Source of the DNA: Xanthomonas sacchari
GTDB taxonomy: Bacteria; Pseudomonadota; Gammaproteobacteria; Xanthomonadales; Xanthomonadaceae
NCBI RefSeq assembly: GCF_040529065.1
Contig: NZ_CP132343.1
Span: 186,001 to 250,000, forward strand
Length of the DNA: 64,000 bases
Direction of reading: 5' to 3'
Translations under genes and position numbers: made by a program
Notes under the pieces: generated by a model
What the model was told of the DNA's origin: nothing
What the model saw: only the letters and a program-made list of their open reading frames with translations
Databases searched by the model: none
Shown: in pieces, positions 50,101 to 56,580 of the stretch
How the letters are laid out: every line of letters begins with the position of its first letter
Position numbering within the stretch: the stretch's first letter is position 1

Positions 50101-52464
50101 GAGGATGTCAGCTATACCAACAGCCATGTGGCTGCTGGCAACAACGCCACGATCATCAGCGGCAACGACACCACGCTCAAGGGCGCACAGGTCTCCGCGG
50201 ACAAGGTGATCGCCGATGTCGGCGGCAACCTCAACATCGAGAGCCTGCAGGACACCAGCACCTACGCCAGCAAGGACAAGTCGATTGGTGGCAGCGTCAC
50301 GTTCGGCATGGGGTTCAGTGCTAGCGCCAGCTACAGCAGCAACAAGGTCAATGGCGATTACGCCAGCGTCACCGAGCAGAGCGGTATCCAGGCAGGCAAA
50401 GGCGGCTTCGACATCACAGTGGATGGCAACACCGATCTGAAGGGTGCAGTGATCGCCAGCAGCCAGGACGCGATCGACCAAGGTAAGAATCGCCTGAGCA
50501 CCGGCACGCTGACCTATAGCGACATCGCCAACACCAGCAGCTACGACGCCAAGGGCATCAGCCTGTCGGGCGGATATAGCGTCGGCACCGGCGACGAAAA
50601 GTCCAAGGGCAGTGAGGGCCAGACACCTTCCACCACCAACAATGGCAGCAATTGGTCCTGGCAGAACTACAACACCGGTGCCAACGGCAGCGCGGCCGGT
50701 TATGGCCATGAGAGCGGTGATGCGCAATCCACCACGCACAGCGGCATCAGTGGCGGGGCGCTGGTCATCACCGACGAAGCGGGGCAGCAAACCAAGACCG
50801 GCAAGAGCGTGGCGGACGCGCTGGCGGGCCTGAAGCGGGATGTCGTTACGGGCGATGACGCCAACGGCCTGACCAAGCAATGGGATGGGCAGAAGCTGCA
50901 GGAACAGGTGGCGGCGCAGGCGCAGATCACGGCGACATTCGGGCAGCAGGCCACGCATGTGATTGGCGACTACGCTGAGAAGAAGATGACGGAGGCGGCA
51001 GACCTACGTCGGCAGGCCAATGACACGACCGATCCTGACCAGAAGGCGCAACTGACCGCACTGGCCGACCAACTGGAAAGCCAGTGGGGCGATAACGGCA
51101 GCTTGCGCGTGCTGGCGCATACCGTGGTCGGGGGACTCACGGGCGGGCTAGAGGGCGCGACCGGCGCCGCTGCAGGAACGCTCGCCGCCCCCGCCGTGGC
51201 AACCGCGCTGAGGGAGGCAGGCGTTACCGGACCGTTGGCGGACACGTTGACCGCCTTGGCATCGACAGCGGCGGGCGCGATGGCGGGCGGCACTGCGGGT
51301 GCTGCGACGGCCAGCAATGAGGTGGTGAACAACTATCTCAGTCATCCGCAACGCGATGAAAAGGCGCGTGAGCTCAGCAAGTGCACGACCGAAGAATGCC
51401 GAGAGAATGTAGAGCGGAAGTGGGATGACGTCAGTCTTGCGCAAAGCCGTGAGATGAAGGATCGGTACTTCGACTACCTGACTCCGGAGCAGCAAGCAGC
51501 CCTGCTGAGTCTTAAGCCAGGCACTCAAGAATATGACGCGATACTTGCGGCAGGCGTAGCGCAAGCTGCCTCAAAAAGTACGATCGGCGCTGTATCGTCT
51601 TACAGCCTCGACTATCAGCTGCTGACAGAGAGGGATTGGAATGGGCCGCAAGTTAAAGCGCTGATCGGTGGGAGCTCGCTTGAAGACAGGAATCGTCTAG
51701 ATACAGCAGTCTTGGGTATCTTTGGGTCTCCAGCGAGATTGACAGCCCTTTTTGGCGGTAGTCCAGAGCAAGTCGCTGCGGCGAACAATTTTGGCGCCAG
51801 CATTTACGATGTAATGGGCGCAGTTGAGGTCTTGGCTCCGCGCAGTACACGGTCCGGCGATGGCCCGCCCGCATTTGAGCTTTTGGTAAAAAAAGAAAAT
51901 GTGTTGGAAGTTGGCTTTAATAGGGCTGAGATTCCGACCTTAGGTGCGATTAACGTGGTAGCTGACAGGCCGAGGTCCAATTCAGTTGATGTGACGGAGA
52001 CATTTAATTACTCTGCCTCTTTCCGAGGCCCGGATGGTTATGGGATCCCCTCTCTAAAGAATGATAATCAGCCTGGATGGTACGGTTCTGGACCCACGTC
52101 GGGTGTTCTAGGTTTGGAACCTGGATCCATTTCTTCAAAAGCAATTAATAACTATTTTCCATCGACACCCACGAAAAGCATCGAATTTGTGTATGACCCA
52201 ACGACCTCGATGTTTGCTGTAGGGAAACCAAACGTCGATCTTCAAGGATCTCCCCATGAGCAGCTCGCAAAAACTATTGGCGCTTCCCCCGATGATGTGG
52301 TGGGCGGAATATTTAGGCGAGACGCGGTCACTGGGGAAATACTAACAAATGAGAGCAGCGGTCATTTCCATCAGAATTGGAATAATGAGGTGCGCAAGAC
52401 ATTTATTAAGGACATGAATAATCATGGAGTTGAAGTAAATCACAGTGAGGGTTATGAAAAATGA
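38158..52464 (+). CDS. cdiA: Giant CdiA-type exoprotein (contact-dependent inhibition toxin)
   Basis: A 4,768-residue exoprotein. The signal peptide (1-39, ending LYAQ) lacks the long ESPR extension. The TPS domain carries NPNGI (residues 148-152). Seven ~259-residue super-repeats of haemagglutinin beta-helix follow to about residue 2130, then FHA-type repeats and QxxxSAGHDVNLTA-type segments. A VENN-like motif appears as VVNN (codons at 51322-51333); the last ~375 residues are the toxin end. The tip FVYDPTTSMFAVG, GSPHEQLA, SSGHFHQNWNNEVRKTF resembles polymorphic toxin type 43, with modest certainty. The last kilobase is strikingly AT-rich. The stop overlaps the immunity gene (ATGA). Confidence 0.92.
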   Translation: MHMDRTDDRRHRLLEPLKRGLAALLCCTVTWTSLPLYAQVAPVANPDGRQPSQQAAANGVPVVDIVAPNARGVSHNRYSRFDVGSNGLILNNSAQISKTELGGYIAGNDNLKNSGAATLILNEVTSTTSRLQGYTEIAGAKAQLVIANPNGIVCDGCGFLNTSRVTLATGTPLLGADGALNGFSITGGALSIGSNGLDAYNVDRLDLLSRQLSVNGSVWAKDLLASAGAQRIGYDGMLLEVLPGSDGAPPAIGIDVAYLGGMYADRIRLIATEAGVGVVSRGTLSAQSGSLQIDSAGQLSLAGTAVARDDVDLRAAGALSQQGVLGSQQAGVHLRAAQLALSGDTIAHGLLDAAASGALAHSGRSSAGAISLFSSELDAGGSLYSGGDLTLSANGELRSSGSAYAGGAAQLQAGAAWLQQGGTVQSAGSLAVQAARIDAAGVLDAGAGLRLRSDADMRLSGLAQSWQDASVQAGGRLDTLGQLSTGGRLDLGAAAIGNAAGAVVSAGGDIALATPGALDNAGTLYAGRDLRIDAASVGNTGGSYAGRNATLASTAALSNSGSLVAGAALRVDAAQLRSSGELGSQGGDVALRSRGDLALAGQVAAKGTLTAQAGGALLQSGTLGAGSAQLQAAGDATLDGVVRTDGDLQLSADGQLRSSATLAAGGNATLHAQGALLQSGQVQSGGALALDGASIAQAGVLDAGTTLALRSAGDLSLAGTVQSRGDLALSSAGALQNQAQVVAGGALSANASSVSNAAGASLSALGDASLSSATVLSNDGHLYAAGALGLRAGSLAQTGSANAGATLTLTVDGAVANQGDLVGGGDVQIDAGSLASSGQLGSQHGQVVLNSRGDVQLDGVVVAAGALNAQALGDLQQRGSLRAAGVQLAAAGDLGVAGTLQSTDTLQLQAQRALRVDGQASASGAVGVNAASVALGNGAILQSATALQVDTAALDSQGTLDAGTDLRLHSAGDMHLAGLAQAGRDVAVLADGALDNQAKVFAGRALQLTAASASNQAQGQWLAQTTLDASVQGNFDNAGLVQAGQAATLNVGSLQQSGRTYAGGTLTVQAATALTNSGDLIGKHDVAITAGSVASSGQLGSQDGQLGVVSAGDLQVTGTQIAGTALRLQAAGDLLHAGTSKAQSVQLEAGRDLSMAGTVQSASTLQAQAQRALQLDGQALAGGSMQLRGASVGTGSAAVLQSTADIAVDGGSIDSQGALDAGSDLTLHSQDALRLAGIAQGGNDVLLTAAGAFDNSARIVAGRDLQVQAASAVNRTAGTLAAGRGLDLHVDGLLDNAGLLRGEQALTLQAGSLQHSGTLSTGQALTLRSSGAMDNRGNVIAGGDLLVDVGSLSNSGQLGSQNGQVTLTSQGDLQLGGSVIAAQALNATALGDLRLDGVAKARTIALSGRDVGVAGGLQSATNATLQAQRALRIDGQALTSGDLQLQGASVATGNAAVLQSTAGAITLQGGSLDSRGTLDAATDLALRSDGALAVAGVAQAGRDVALTAGTQLTNAAQVLAGRDLSVAAAGIANAQGGSLAAKGALALTTAGTLANAGTLQSGHAMTLQVGDLQHSGQAYAGDTLSLHASGAIDSQGELIAKRDLQLDAARIASTGQLGSQSGQVALTSQGDLTLGGTVAAATGLSAQAQGDLLQTGTLSAQALDLRAGRDLTLGGQLATAQGLQAQAQRDLQVNGSLSAGQDATLQAGGTLRSGSQSVLHSAGALQLNGAAIDSQGTVDAGTTLAMTSTGALALGGLVQAASTVDLQATGAFNNAAQVVTGTDLSVTAASVTNSSSGLLAALGNGTFTVSGLLSNAGALRARQRLQLDVGSLQQTGRSYGVQRLALTANGAVDNRGDLIAGSALRVQAASVASSGQLGSETGDVALVSQGDLNLGGTLASAGAFSAQAGGALNQSGALSAATTLQLQSHGDLTMAGTLNANQVLLGSDASVLQNGTVSGADVALQGQRIDNAGQTLSSGNLRLSGGNVAIGGVAAAGVRADGSLGNSGALTLHADGTLSASGRLIAAGNLAADAAQLALAGSTARVGGDVALTASGDVDHRGADLLAGGLLTVRAGGALDNSALNGVGGTLQAAGLDLGAATLRNGSGSLVQSGSGTTRIAVTGAFDNVSGRLVSDGSDLQLGAASINNAQGRIEHAGSGTLTVSSSGALGNAGGRILTQGQLQLSTGNSLDNQGGAIAAAGDASVTVAGLGNIGGSVSARGLNVQLGSGALDNRSGGVLQAAGGSLVLRADSLDNRGGTLQAVSVNGVGGDLRADLAHALTNDGGLLGASTDLTLGAENISNSAGTLQAGRDLALTARGQLDNHQSGRIGAARDLSVAVTGALLNSGGQLDSGNVMTLSGGRIDNSQGSIVNNGGGLTRLTTGGELRNVGGSLGGRGSVVLDAASIANGSGQLVAGGDLVANTNALDNQGGSVYAGGSMLLQRSGATLDNRNGKIKAEQAVRLSLQSLSNSGGQIGAGSSAGGAGDVVIDTVGFDGGGSILGQNLLDLTIRSDYTHRAGADITSNGDFRLAVGGNFVNASTLQAGRSLGINASNISNLAGASMRSGNVQVNTGGSVTNAGDLSASGNLQVTAGSVSNTGSVVGGNVLVDTGTLVNGADLGGATDNAAYGSALIGATSGMTLLVREQLVNRDAKIFSLGNIAIGAARDGNGTVTARTGTLDNVSGSIEADGSILIAANQINNRRRVLNTKTGPLSDADKAAANAAMPSELIEARSIKMPANTSARVPYQGKQPGVYREYSVEQRESLLAASAEGRIVAGGNIALSGSVTNNVSTIAAAGALMVNQRGVGGMADGMITGGESVANQALALKQVVKQSDVEYVVTGVVDDCAQTANGKRMVCYYDAEEKPISSTTVDSSYTALAANMTGGQGVSISGATISNGAVGSDGRSIGGASFNATQGGALNRYGTMSADGAGGIAVQAQTAASPTKANVGNHIATASLGAIRIDDGQATLADGSSVNASQVQASGVQAQLGGAGSGSRSQVQAGTAQAVLTAGSVPTQYQQIDPGTGQVPQVVGGVGAPLGNIVLPMGGLYRLVGSNGASVNTLGRAANGLSGVKANTSAPGRRYLIETDPRFVDYNNFISSDYLLDKLGVDPQWTQTRLGDGFYEQRLVLDQITQLTGRRYLGNYADGVAQYRALLDGGVAEAGTLHLSVGVALTADQVAALTHDIVWMVEQEYQGQKVLVPVVYLSSKTALTLRSDGALLASDNGDVSLNATAGLSNTGTISGANVSATVGNLLNQGRIVSSGTVALQANQDLLNLGGQIAGRDVLLSAGRDLTSTTRDALAGGDLRSGITAGNNLLLQAGRDLSLTGTTVQAGNSAALLAGNNLTLQPTALRDESGLTRGGDGTRLTVGNNLSLQAGNDLQLHGVAIAAGGDAALQAGHDLSLTPVTDANGKATVRTSIATGGSLQLAAGNDLTIRQAQVKAGGDLIAAAGHDLDVTSVLGDSRTVTDQSRQGKTRVVTITTTQDIDQQTLTAGGNLVLSAGHDVNLTAAKLDAGNGLAVVAGNDLNSTTLTTVDSSTTLETRKRFKQTTSTRDETVHGSEFTAGGDIALQSGHDVNLTAAKAFTEAGALAVSAGNDVNLLAEQEQHDAVQDIQKKKKGFLSSKTTTTHDEWHDSTAVATTLSGDTVQIAAGHDLLSQGAQVAGTGNVVVAAGNDLTLETAQNTHSEEHEKKTKKSGMFGSGGIGVTFGTQKIQNNADTADITHAGSTVGSVEGDVTLVAGNRYAQTGSDVLANAGDITVKAKDIAITEVHDTTDAEQRSKFSQGGLSITLSSAALSLAQSAYDTAKAGSKVSGDARMQALAAGSAAYSAYGAASSLSQTGSALASGSAASAAQGANISIAVTVGGSKSESKSTQSADQAKGSKLQAGGDVNLIATGGGDASNLLVRGSDVTAGHDLLLAADHDVTIEAAKNTAEQHSTSKSSSAAVGVAITYGADGFAAGVTLSASGARGKANGEDVSYTNSHVAAGNNATIISGNDTTLKGAQVSADKVIADVGGNLNIESLQDTSTYASKDKSIGGSVTFGMGFSASASYSSNKVNGDYASVTEQSGIQAGKGGFDITVDGNTDLKGAVIASSQDAIDQGKNRLSTGTLTYSDIANTSSYDAKGISLSGGYSVGTGDEKSKGSEGQTPSTTNNGSNWSWQNYNTGANGSAAGYGHESGDAQSTTHSGISGGALVITDEAGQQTKTGKSVADALAGLKRDVVTGDDANGLTKQWDGQKLQEQVAAQAQITATFGQQATHVIGDYAEKKMTEAADLRRQANDTTDPDQKAQLTALADQLESQWGDNGSLRVLAHTVVGGLTGGLEGATGAAAGTLAAPAVATALREAGVTGPLADTLTALASTAAGAMAGGTAGAATASNEVVNNYLSHPQRDEKARELSKCTTEECRENVERKWDDVSLAQSREMKDRYFDYLTPEQQAALLSLKPGTQEYDAILAAGVAQAASKSTIGAVSSYSLDYQLLTERDWNGPQVKALIGGSSLEDRNRLDTAVLGIFGSPARLTALFGGSPEQVAAANNFGASIYDVMGAVEVLAPRSTRSGDGPPAFELLVKKENVLEVGFNRAEIPTLGAINVVADRPRSNSVDVTETFNYSASFRGPDGYGIPSLKNDNQPGWYGSGPTSGVLGLEPGSISSKAINNYFPSTPTKSIEFVYDPTTSMFAVGKPNVDLQGSPHEQLAKTIGASPDDVVGGIFRRDAVTGEILTNESSGHFHQNWNNEVRKTFIKDMNNHGVEVNHSEGYEK
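39126..44560 (+). repeat. Seven tandem ~259-codon super-repeats inside cdiA
   Basis: The LGSQ/LGSE block recurs with its leucine codon at 39130, 39901, 40675, 41452, 42229, 43006 and 43786. Spacings are 771, 774, 777, 777, 777 and 780 bp, all whole codons. Each unit also repeats LQAQAQRALQxDGQ-like, DAGxDLxLRSxGxLxLAGxxQ-like and DNxGxLxAG segments, so the whole unit, not just one motif, is duplicated. About thirteen 20-residue beta-helix rungs would fit per unit. Confidence 0.88.
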
Positions 52465-52829
52465 ATCTTAAAGGCATTGATTTTTTTTTCAAAGATGAAT
52501 TTTGGTTTGCTATAGTGTCGGGGAAAAAATTTAAATTGGAGAAAGTTTATGATTACAAATCGATTGTAAAATTACTCGAATTAGAATTTTCTAAAGTTAA
52601 CGCCGTATTGGGGCCTGATTTTAATTACAAAAATATTATATTAAGCGCCTTTAAGTATGATTCGGCATACTGGGATGAGTTGGCATTGCGATGGCTGGAA
52701 AATAAAAGTGTGGCATTGGATGAAGATATTAGATCTGCATTGAAAGAGAAGCTGGATCATGGGTGGTTCAATCAGCATAACGGGCACGTCGCTTTGAGGT
52801 TATTAAAAAAAAGCAGCCATAAATTTTGA
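52461..52829 (+). CDS. cdiI: Candidate CdiI immunity protein
   Basis: A 122-residue cytoplasmic protein (MNLKGIDFFFKDEFWFAIVS). Its ATG overlaps the cdiA stop by 4 bp, as cdiI genes often do. It is very AT-rich, unlike the GC-rich scaffold, which fits a horizontally swapped toxin-immunity tip. There is no signal peptide or known domain. The immunity call rests on position and composition. Confidence 0.7.
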   Translation: MNLKGIDFFFKDEFWFAIVSGKKFKLEKVYDYKSIVKLLELEFSKVNAVLGPDFNYKNIILSAFKYDSAYWDELALRWLENKSVALDEDIRSALKEKLDHGWFNQHNGHVALRLLKKSSHKF

Positions 52830-52884
52830 AAAATTGATGGTAGATTTAGAAATTAACATTGGTAAATATCTATTGTTTAGGTAA

Positions 52885-54570
52885 ATTTTCGACAGCTCGA
52901 CCGTGCTGGCCCAGCAGGACGCGGGCTTGGTGGCCGGCAACGATGTGGCCATCGTCTCGGCGCAGGACCAGAGCAGCGAGGCGCACAGCAGCGCCCAGAA
53001 GAAATCCGGCTTCAGTGCCAGCTTCTCCGGCGGCGTGGCCAGCCTCGGCTACGGCAAGTCGCGCAGCAGCAGCGACAGCAGCACCGAGAGCACCACCCAG
53101 GTAGCCTCCGCGGTCGGTGCCAAGAACGGCAATCTGCTGATCAGTGCCGGCGATCAACTGACCATCGGTGCCTCCGATGTTGCAGCGGGCAAGGACCTGA
53201 CCCTGGCGGCCAAGGACATCGCGCTGCTCGCGGCACAGGACACGGTGGACAACCAGTCCAATCAGTCGAGCAAGTCCAGCGGCTTCTCCATCGGCGTGAC
53301 CTACGACCCGGCCGCGGCGTATCGCAGCGCACGCGATTCGGCGACCAGCAACATGCCCGACAGCGGCTCGACCATGGGCAAGCCCAGCCGGCGCGCCGAG
53401 GGCGATACGGCCGGCACAGCGGCCGCGCTCACGCCGGTGGTGATCCAGGCCGGATCGCACAGTTCCACTGCCGGTCAGAACGACAGCACCAGCACTGCGC
53501 GGGTGAGCCAGGTCAGCGCCGGCGGCAACCTGGCCCTGCTCGCCAGCGACGGCTCGATCACCAGCCAGGGCACGCAACTGTCGGCCGAGGGCAACGCGCT
53601 GTTGCTGGCGAGCCAGAACATCGACCTGGGCGTGGCGCATACCACCGAGTCCAGCGGCAACGACAGCCGCGGCAAGGGCTGGAGCTTCAACAACGCGGCG
53701 GGCCTACCGTTCGGCAACTACAACCAGAAGGGCAACGGCAACGGCCAGACCGACACCATCACCGGCACGCAACTGTCTGTGGGCGGCAACGCCAACCTGA
53801 GCACGACCCAGGGTGACATCACCCTGACCGCCAGCAATATCGCGGCACAGGGCGATGTGACCATGCACGCCGCCGGCGACCTGACCATCCAGAGCGGGCA
53901 GGACACCGCTGGCAACGCCAATGTCTCCGACAACAAGGCGATCGGCACGGTGGTCATCTCCGACACCGAGCGCTTCTCCGGCTATCACACCGAGAAACAC
54001 CGCGACGACAACGCCACGGTGACGCAGGTGGCCAGCAGCGTCGGCAGCCTGGGCGGCAACGTCAACCTGAGCGCGGGCGGCACCTACACGCAGAGCGCCA
54101 GCAACGTGGTCGCGGCCAAGGACGTGGACGTGACTGCCGCGTCGATCCAGTTGCTCACGGCCAACGACAGCCACGCCGCGTCCTCCCAGGACGACACGCT
54201 CAAGATCGGTGCGTTCGCGCGGGTGAAATCGCCACTGATCGACCTGATCAACAACGTCGATGCGGCACGCAACTCCGACGGCAGGCTGTCGGCGATGCAG
54301 GGCATGGCGGCAGTGGCCAACGGCTATCAGACCGCCAGTGCGATCAGCAGCATCGCGCAAAACGGTGGCAGCGGCGCGCTGGTCAGCGTGGAAGCAGGCG
54401 TGGGCTACGCCACCAGCACGGAGAAGTACAAGGCCGGCAGCCAGACCGCGCAAGGTTCGACCATCAGCGGCGGCGGCAACATCAGCCTGACCAGCACCAG
54501 CGGCGACCTGCACGTGGTGCAGGGCAACCTCAAGGCCGGCGACACCCTGAGCCTGGACGCAGCACGCGAC
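52885..54570 (+). pseudogene. Orphan cdiA scaffold fragment 1
   Basis: From just after a stop codon at 52882 the frame reads DSSTVLAQQDAGLVAGNDVA, then about 550 residues of FHA-type repeat (AGGNLALLASDGSITSQG, LKAGDTLSLDAARD). There is no start codon or ribosome site at its beginning. It aligns with the region of the main cdiA near 48900 but differs in sequence. At 54571 it breaks into another reading frame; the open frame continues only to a stop at 54600. Its proper continuation is at 56623. Confidence 0.78.
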
Positions 54571-56278
54571 AGGCGGTGCACTGGTCGGCGCTGGTGGTGA
54601 GCTGGCGGCCCAGTACCTGACAAAGACGCTCTACGGCGCCGATGCCAAGCCCAGCGATCTATCCGAGCAAGACAAGCAGACGATCCTTGCGCTGTCGCAG
54701 GCGGTTGGCGCGCTGGTGGGCGGGATGACAGGCGGCCGTCTGAGCGACGTCGCGGTCGGCAGTGCGATCGCGCGCAATGCGGTCGAAAACAACCGCATGC
54801 TGACGGATACAGAAATCAACCGGATCAAGGAACTAAGCAAGGGCGATGTCCAGCTGCAGGCGGACCTCACTGCTGCTGCGTGCGCACGAGTGAAATGCTC
54901 AGCACAATTTGCAGATGGAACTCCAGAAAAAGCGTTCTGGGGTGCACTCGAAGCGAAGGGAGCGGGCGATGAGTACAAGCAGCTAGGCGACTTGCTCGCG
55001 GAGCAAATTTACCAGGACTACAGTTCCTATACTGCCGCGAAAACAGGGATCCCCTCTGAAAAACAACTTTTTGATTACGACTTAGGGGATGCCGCAAAAG
55101 ATGGTGTAATCAAATGGGATAACAGTAATGGGCATCCCTTGGCTCGCTTGGGCGGTGTGCTGCAAACAGCGGCGGGCTCTGCGGCCATTTCGACAGGTGC
55201 AGCAGGATGTGCAGAGACGGGCATTTCATGTTTGCTCATACCTTGGGGGGCCGATCAGGCTGTTGCCGGCGCTAGAACCGTAGCGACCGGTGAGACAACG
55301 TCAACGTTAGGCGGGATGCTGCTGAGCAAAACAGGGTTGCCAACGCCTTATGCAGAAGCGCTCTATTCCCTGGTTGGATTTGTTCCGTCCGGTGTGGTTC
55401 CCGGTCTGGGAAGGTCAGCCACCACTTTGCCTATAACTACTCTTGAGCCGGTAAATGCCTTGAAGCCGGTGGGTGAGGTTGCTGAAGCGGCGGGTGGCAC
55501 GACAGGAAGAACGGTTCTGCGCTGGGGTGACGACGTTTCGTCGTCGAATATCACGGCTGATGTACCGAGAGGTAATGCGATCGACACCTCTGCCTTGAGC
55601 GGTTTTCCGGAGCTTCCTCCGGGCTATCGCAACATGAACTCGGCGGGGGCAGCAGCTAATGAGACTGGCGGGCTCCCGAAGGGATTTAGGCGGGTATATG
55701 ATTCTGAAGGTGATCTGGTTATCCAAGGGCCAGGTGGTGAAATCTATGCATCCGAGGAAGCCCTTAAAACTGCAAGAAGTTCGGCTCCTTTGGAATCAAA
55801 AGGCCCTGGTAGTTCATTGGTGCCTCGTCAGGGAAGTGTTTCCTTTGAGAGTGGTAAAACATTTGAGAGTCTCAGCGCTTCGGAGCAGGAAGGTTTGAAA
55901 GCTATCCAAAATCTTGGTTACGATGTCTACGTGCCTTTGGAGGCAAGCAAGAAAGGTGTATCCGGCGTGCCAACAGCTGAATTCAATGTTCAGGGGCTTG
56001 GCATGGTGGATGTTTATTCGCCAACCAATTTGAGTCCAGTAACTATTGCTCGAGAAATCGAGAAAAAGGTATTTCAGGGGCAAGCTAACTCGGTTATAGT
56101 TGTAGTTCCTGAGGGTTTTAGCAATGTGGATATGTATAAGGCAGCTGCTGCTGCCTTTGGAAAAAGCAGAGGTGGAAAATCGATTCCTTTGAATCAGGTG
56201 ATCTTTTCACAAGGAGGGAAGACTATTCAACTAGATAGGCGTGCTATTAACAGTTTGCTTGGAGGTAAGGGTGGCTAA
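54569..56278 (+). CDS. Orphan CdiA C-terminal module 2 (VENN plus toxin)
   Basis: About 570 codons without a proper start (a GTG at 54716 is the first initiation-type codon). It opens with a conserved CdiA segment (AAQYLTKTLYGADAKPSDLS, ALVGGMTGG) and the VENN motif (ARNAVENN), then a pre-toxin-type stretch (GGVLQTAAGSAAISTGAAGC). The toxin tip, beginning about 55790, contains QNLGYDVYVPLEASKKGVSG, NVQGLGMVDVYSP and NSVIVVVPEG. These resemble PD-(D/E)xK-type contact nucleases, with low certainty. It overlaps the next gene by 8 bp. It could only act if recombined onto a full cdiA. Confidence 0.7.
   Translation, partial: TGGALVGAGGELAAQYLTKTLYGADAKPSDLSEQDKQTILALSQAVGALVGGMTGGRLSDVAVGSAIARNAVENNRMLTDTEINRIKELSKGDVQLQADLTAAACARVKCSAQFADGTPEKAFWGALEAKGAGDEYKQLGDLLAEQIYQDYSSYTAAKTGIPSEKQLFDYDLGDAAKDGVIKWDNSNGHPLARLGGVLQTAAGSAAISTGAAGCAETGISCLLIPWGADQAVAGARTVATGETTSTLGGMLLSKTGLPTPYAEALYSLVGFVPSGVVPGLGRSATTLPITTLEPVNALKPVGEVAEAAGGTTGRTVLRWGDDVSSSNITADVPRGNAIDTSALSGFPELPPGYRNMNSAGAAANETGGLPKGFRRVYDSEGDLVIQGPGGEIYASEEALKTARSSAPLESKGPGSSLVPRQGSVSFESGKTFESLSASEQEGLKAIQNLGYDVYVPLEASKKGVSGVPTAEFNVQGLGMVDVYSPTNLSPVTIAREIEKKVFQGQANSVIVVVPEGFSNVDMYKAAAAAFGKSRGGKSIPLNQVIFSQGGKTIQLDRRAINSLLGGKGG
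54572..54793 (+). repeat. Duplicated VENN-proximal segment, copy 1
   Basis: These 222 bp match 58018-58239 collinearly without gaps (offset 3,446 bp), encoding near-identical peptides around ALVGGMTGG and the VENN motif. The match marks the point where C-terminal modules are exchanged. Confidence 0.8.
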
Positions 56279-56531
56279 ATTCTCGTGCAAATGTTCTTAT
56301 GTCATTAGCCTTACCAACTCCCCGGTTCCGGAACAATTAACTATAGTTCCAAACGCGATTTTATATGAGTTGGCGGAAGCGGCCGAAAAGAGTGAGATTT
56401 CTTTTGATGGCTTTTTTAGTCGGATAGATTTGGCTGGCCTCGATGCTATAGCTTGCCCCGCATGTGGTCGAATATGGATAAGGAAACCAGAGGATTCGGA
56501 GTATTGGTCATACATCAGGGAGAATGAATAA
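56271..56531 (+). CDS. Candidate immunity protein of orphan module 2
   Basis: An 86-residue protein reading MAKFSCKCSYVISLTNSPVP from GTG 56271, with GGAGG 5 bp upstream. It overlaps the toxin stop by 8 bp, so translation is coupled. CKC near the start and ACPACGRIWI near the end form a possible four-cysteine zinc site, similar to small zinc-ribbon immunity proteins. Predicted cytoplasmic. The role is inferred from position. Confidence 0.68.
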   Translation: MAKFSCKCSYVISLTNSPVPEQLTIVPNAILYELAEAAEKSEISFDGFFSRIDLAGLDAIACPACGRIWIRKPEDSEYWSYIRENE

Positions 56532-56580
56532 AACCTAAGGTGGAGTGATGGCATATTAAGCTGGCTATTAAGAAGCCTAG

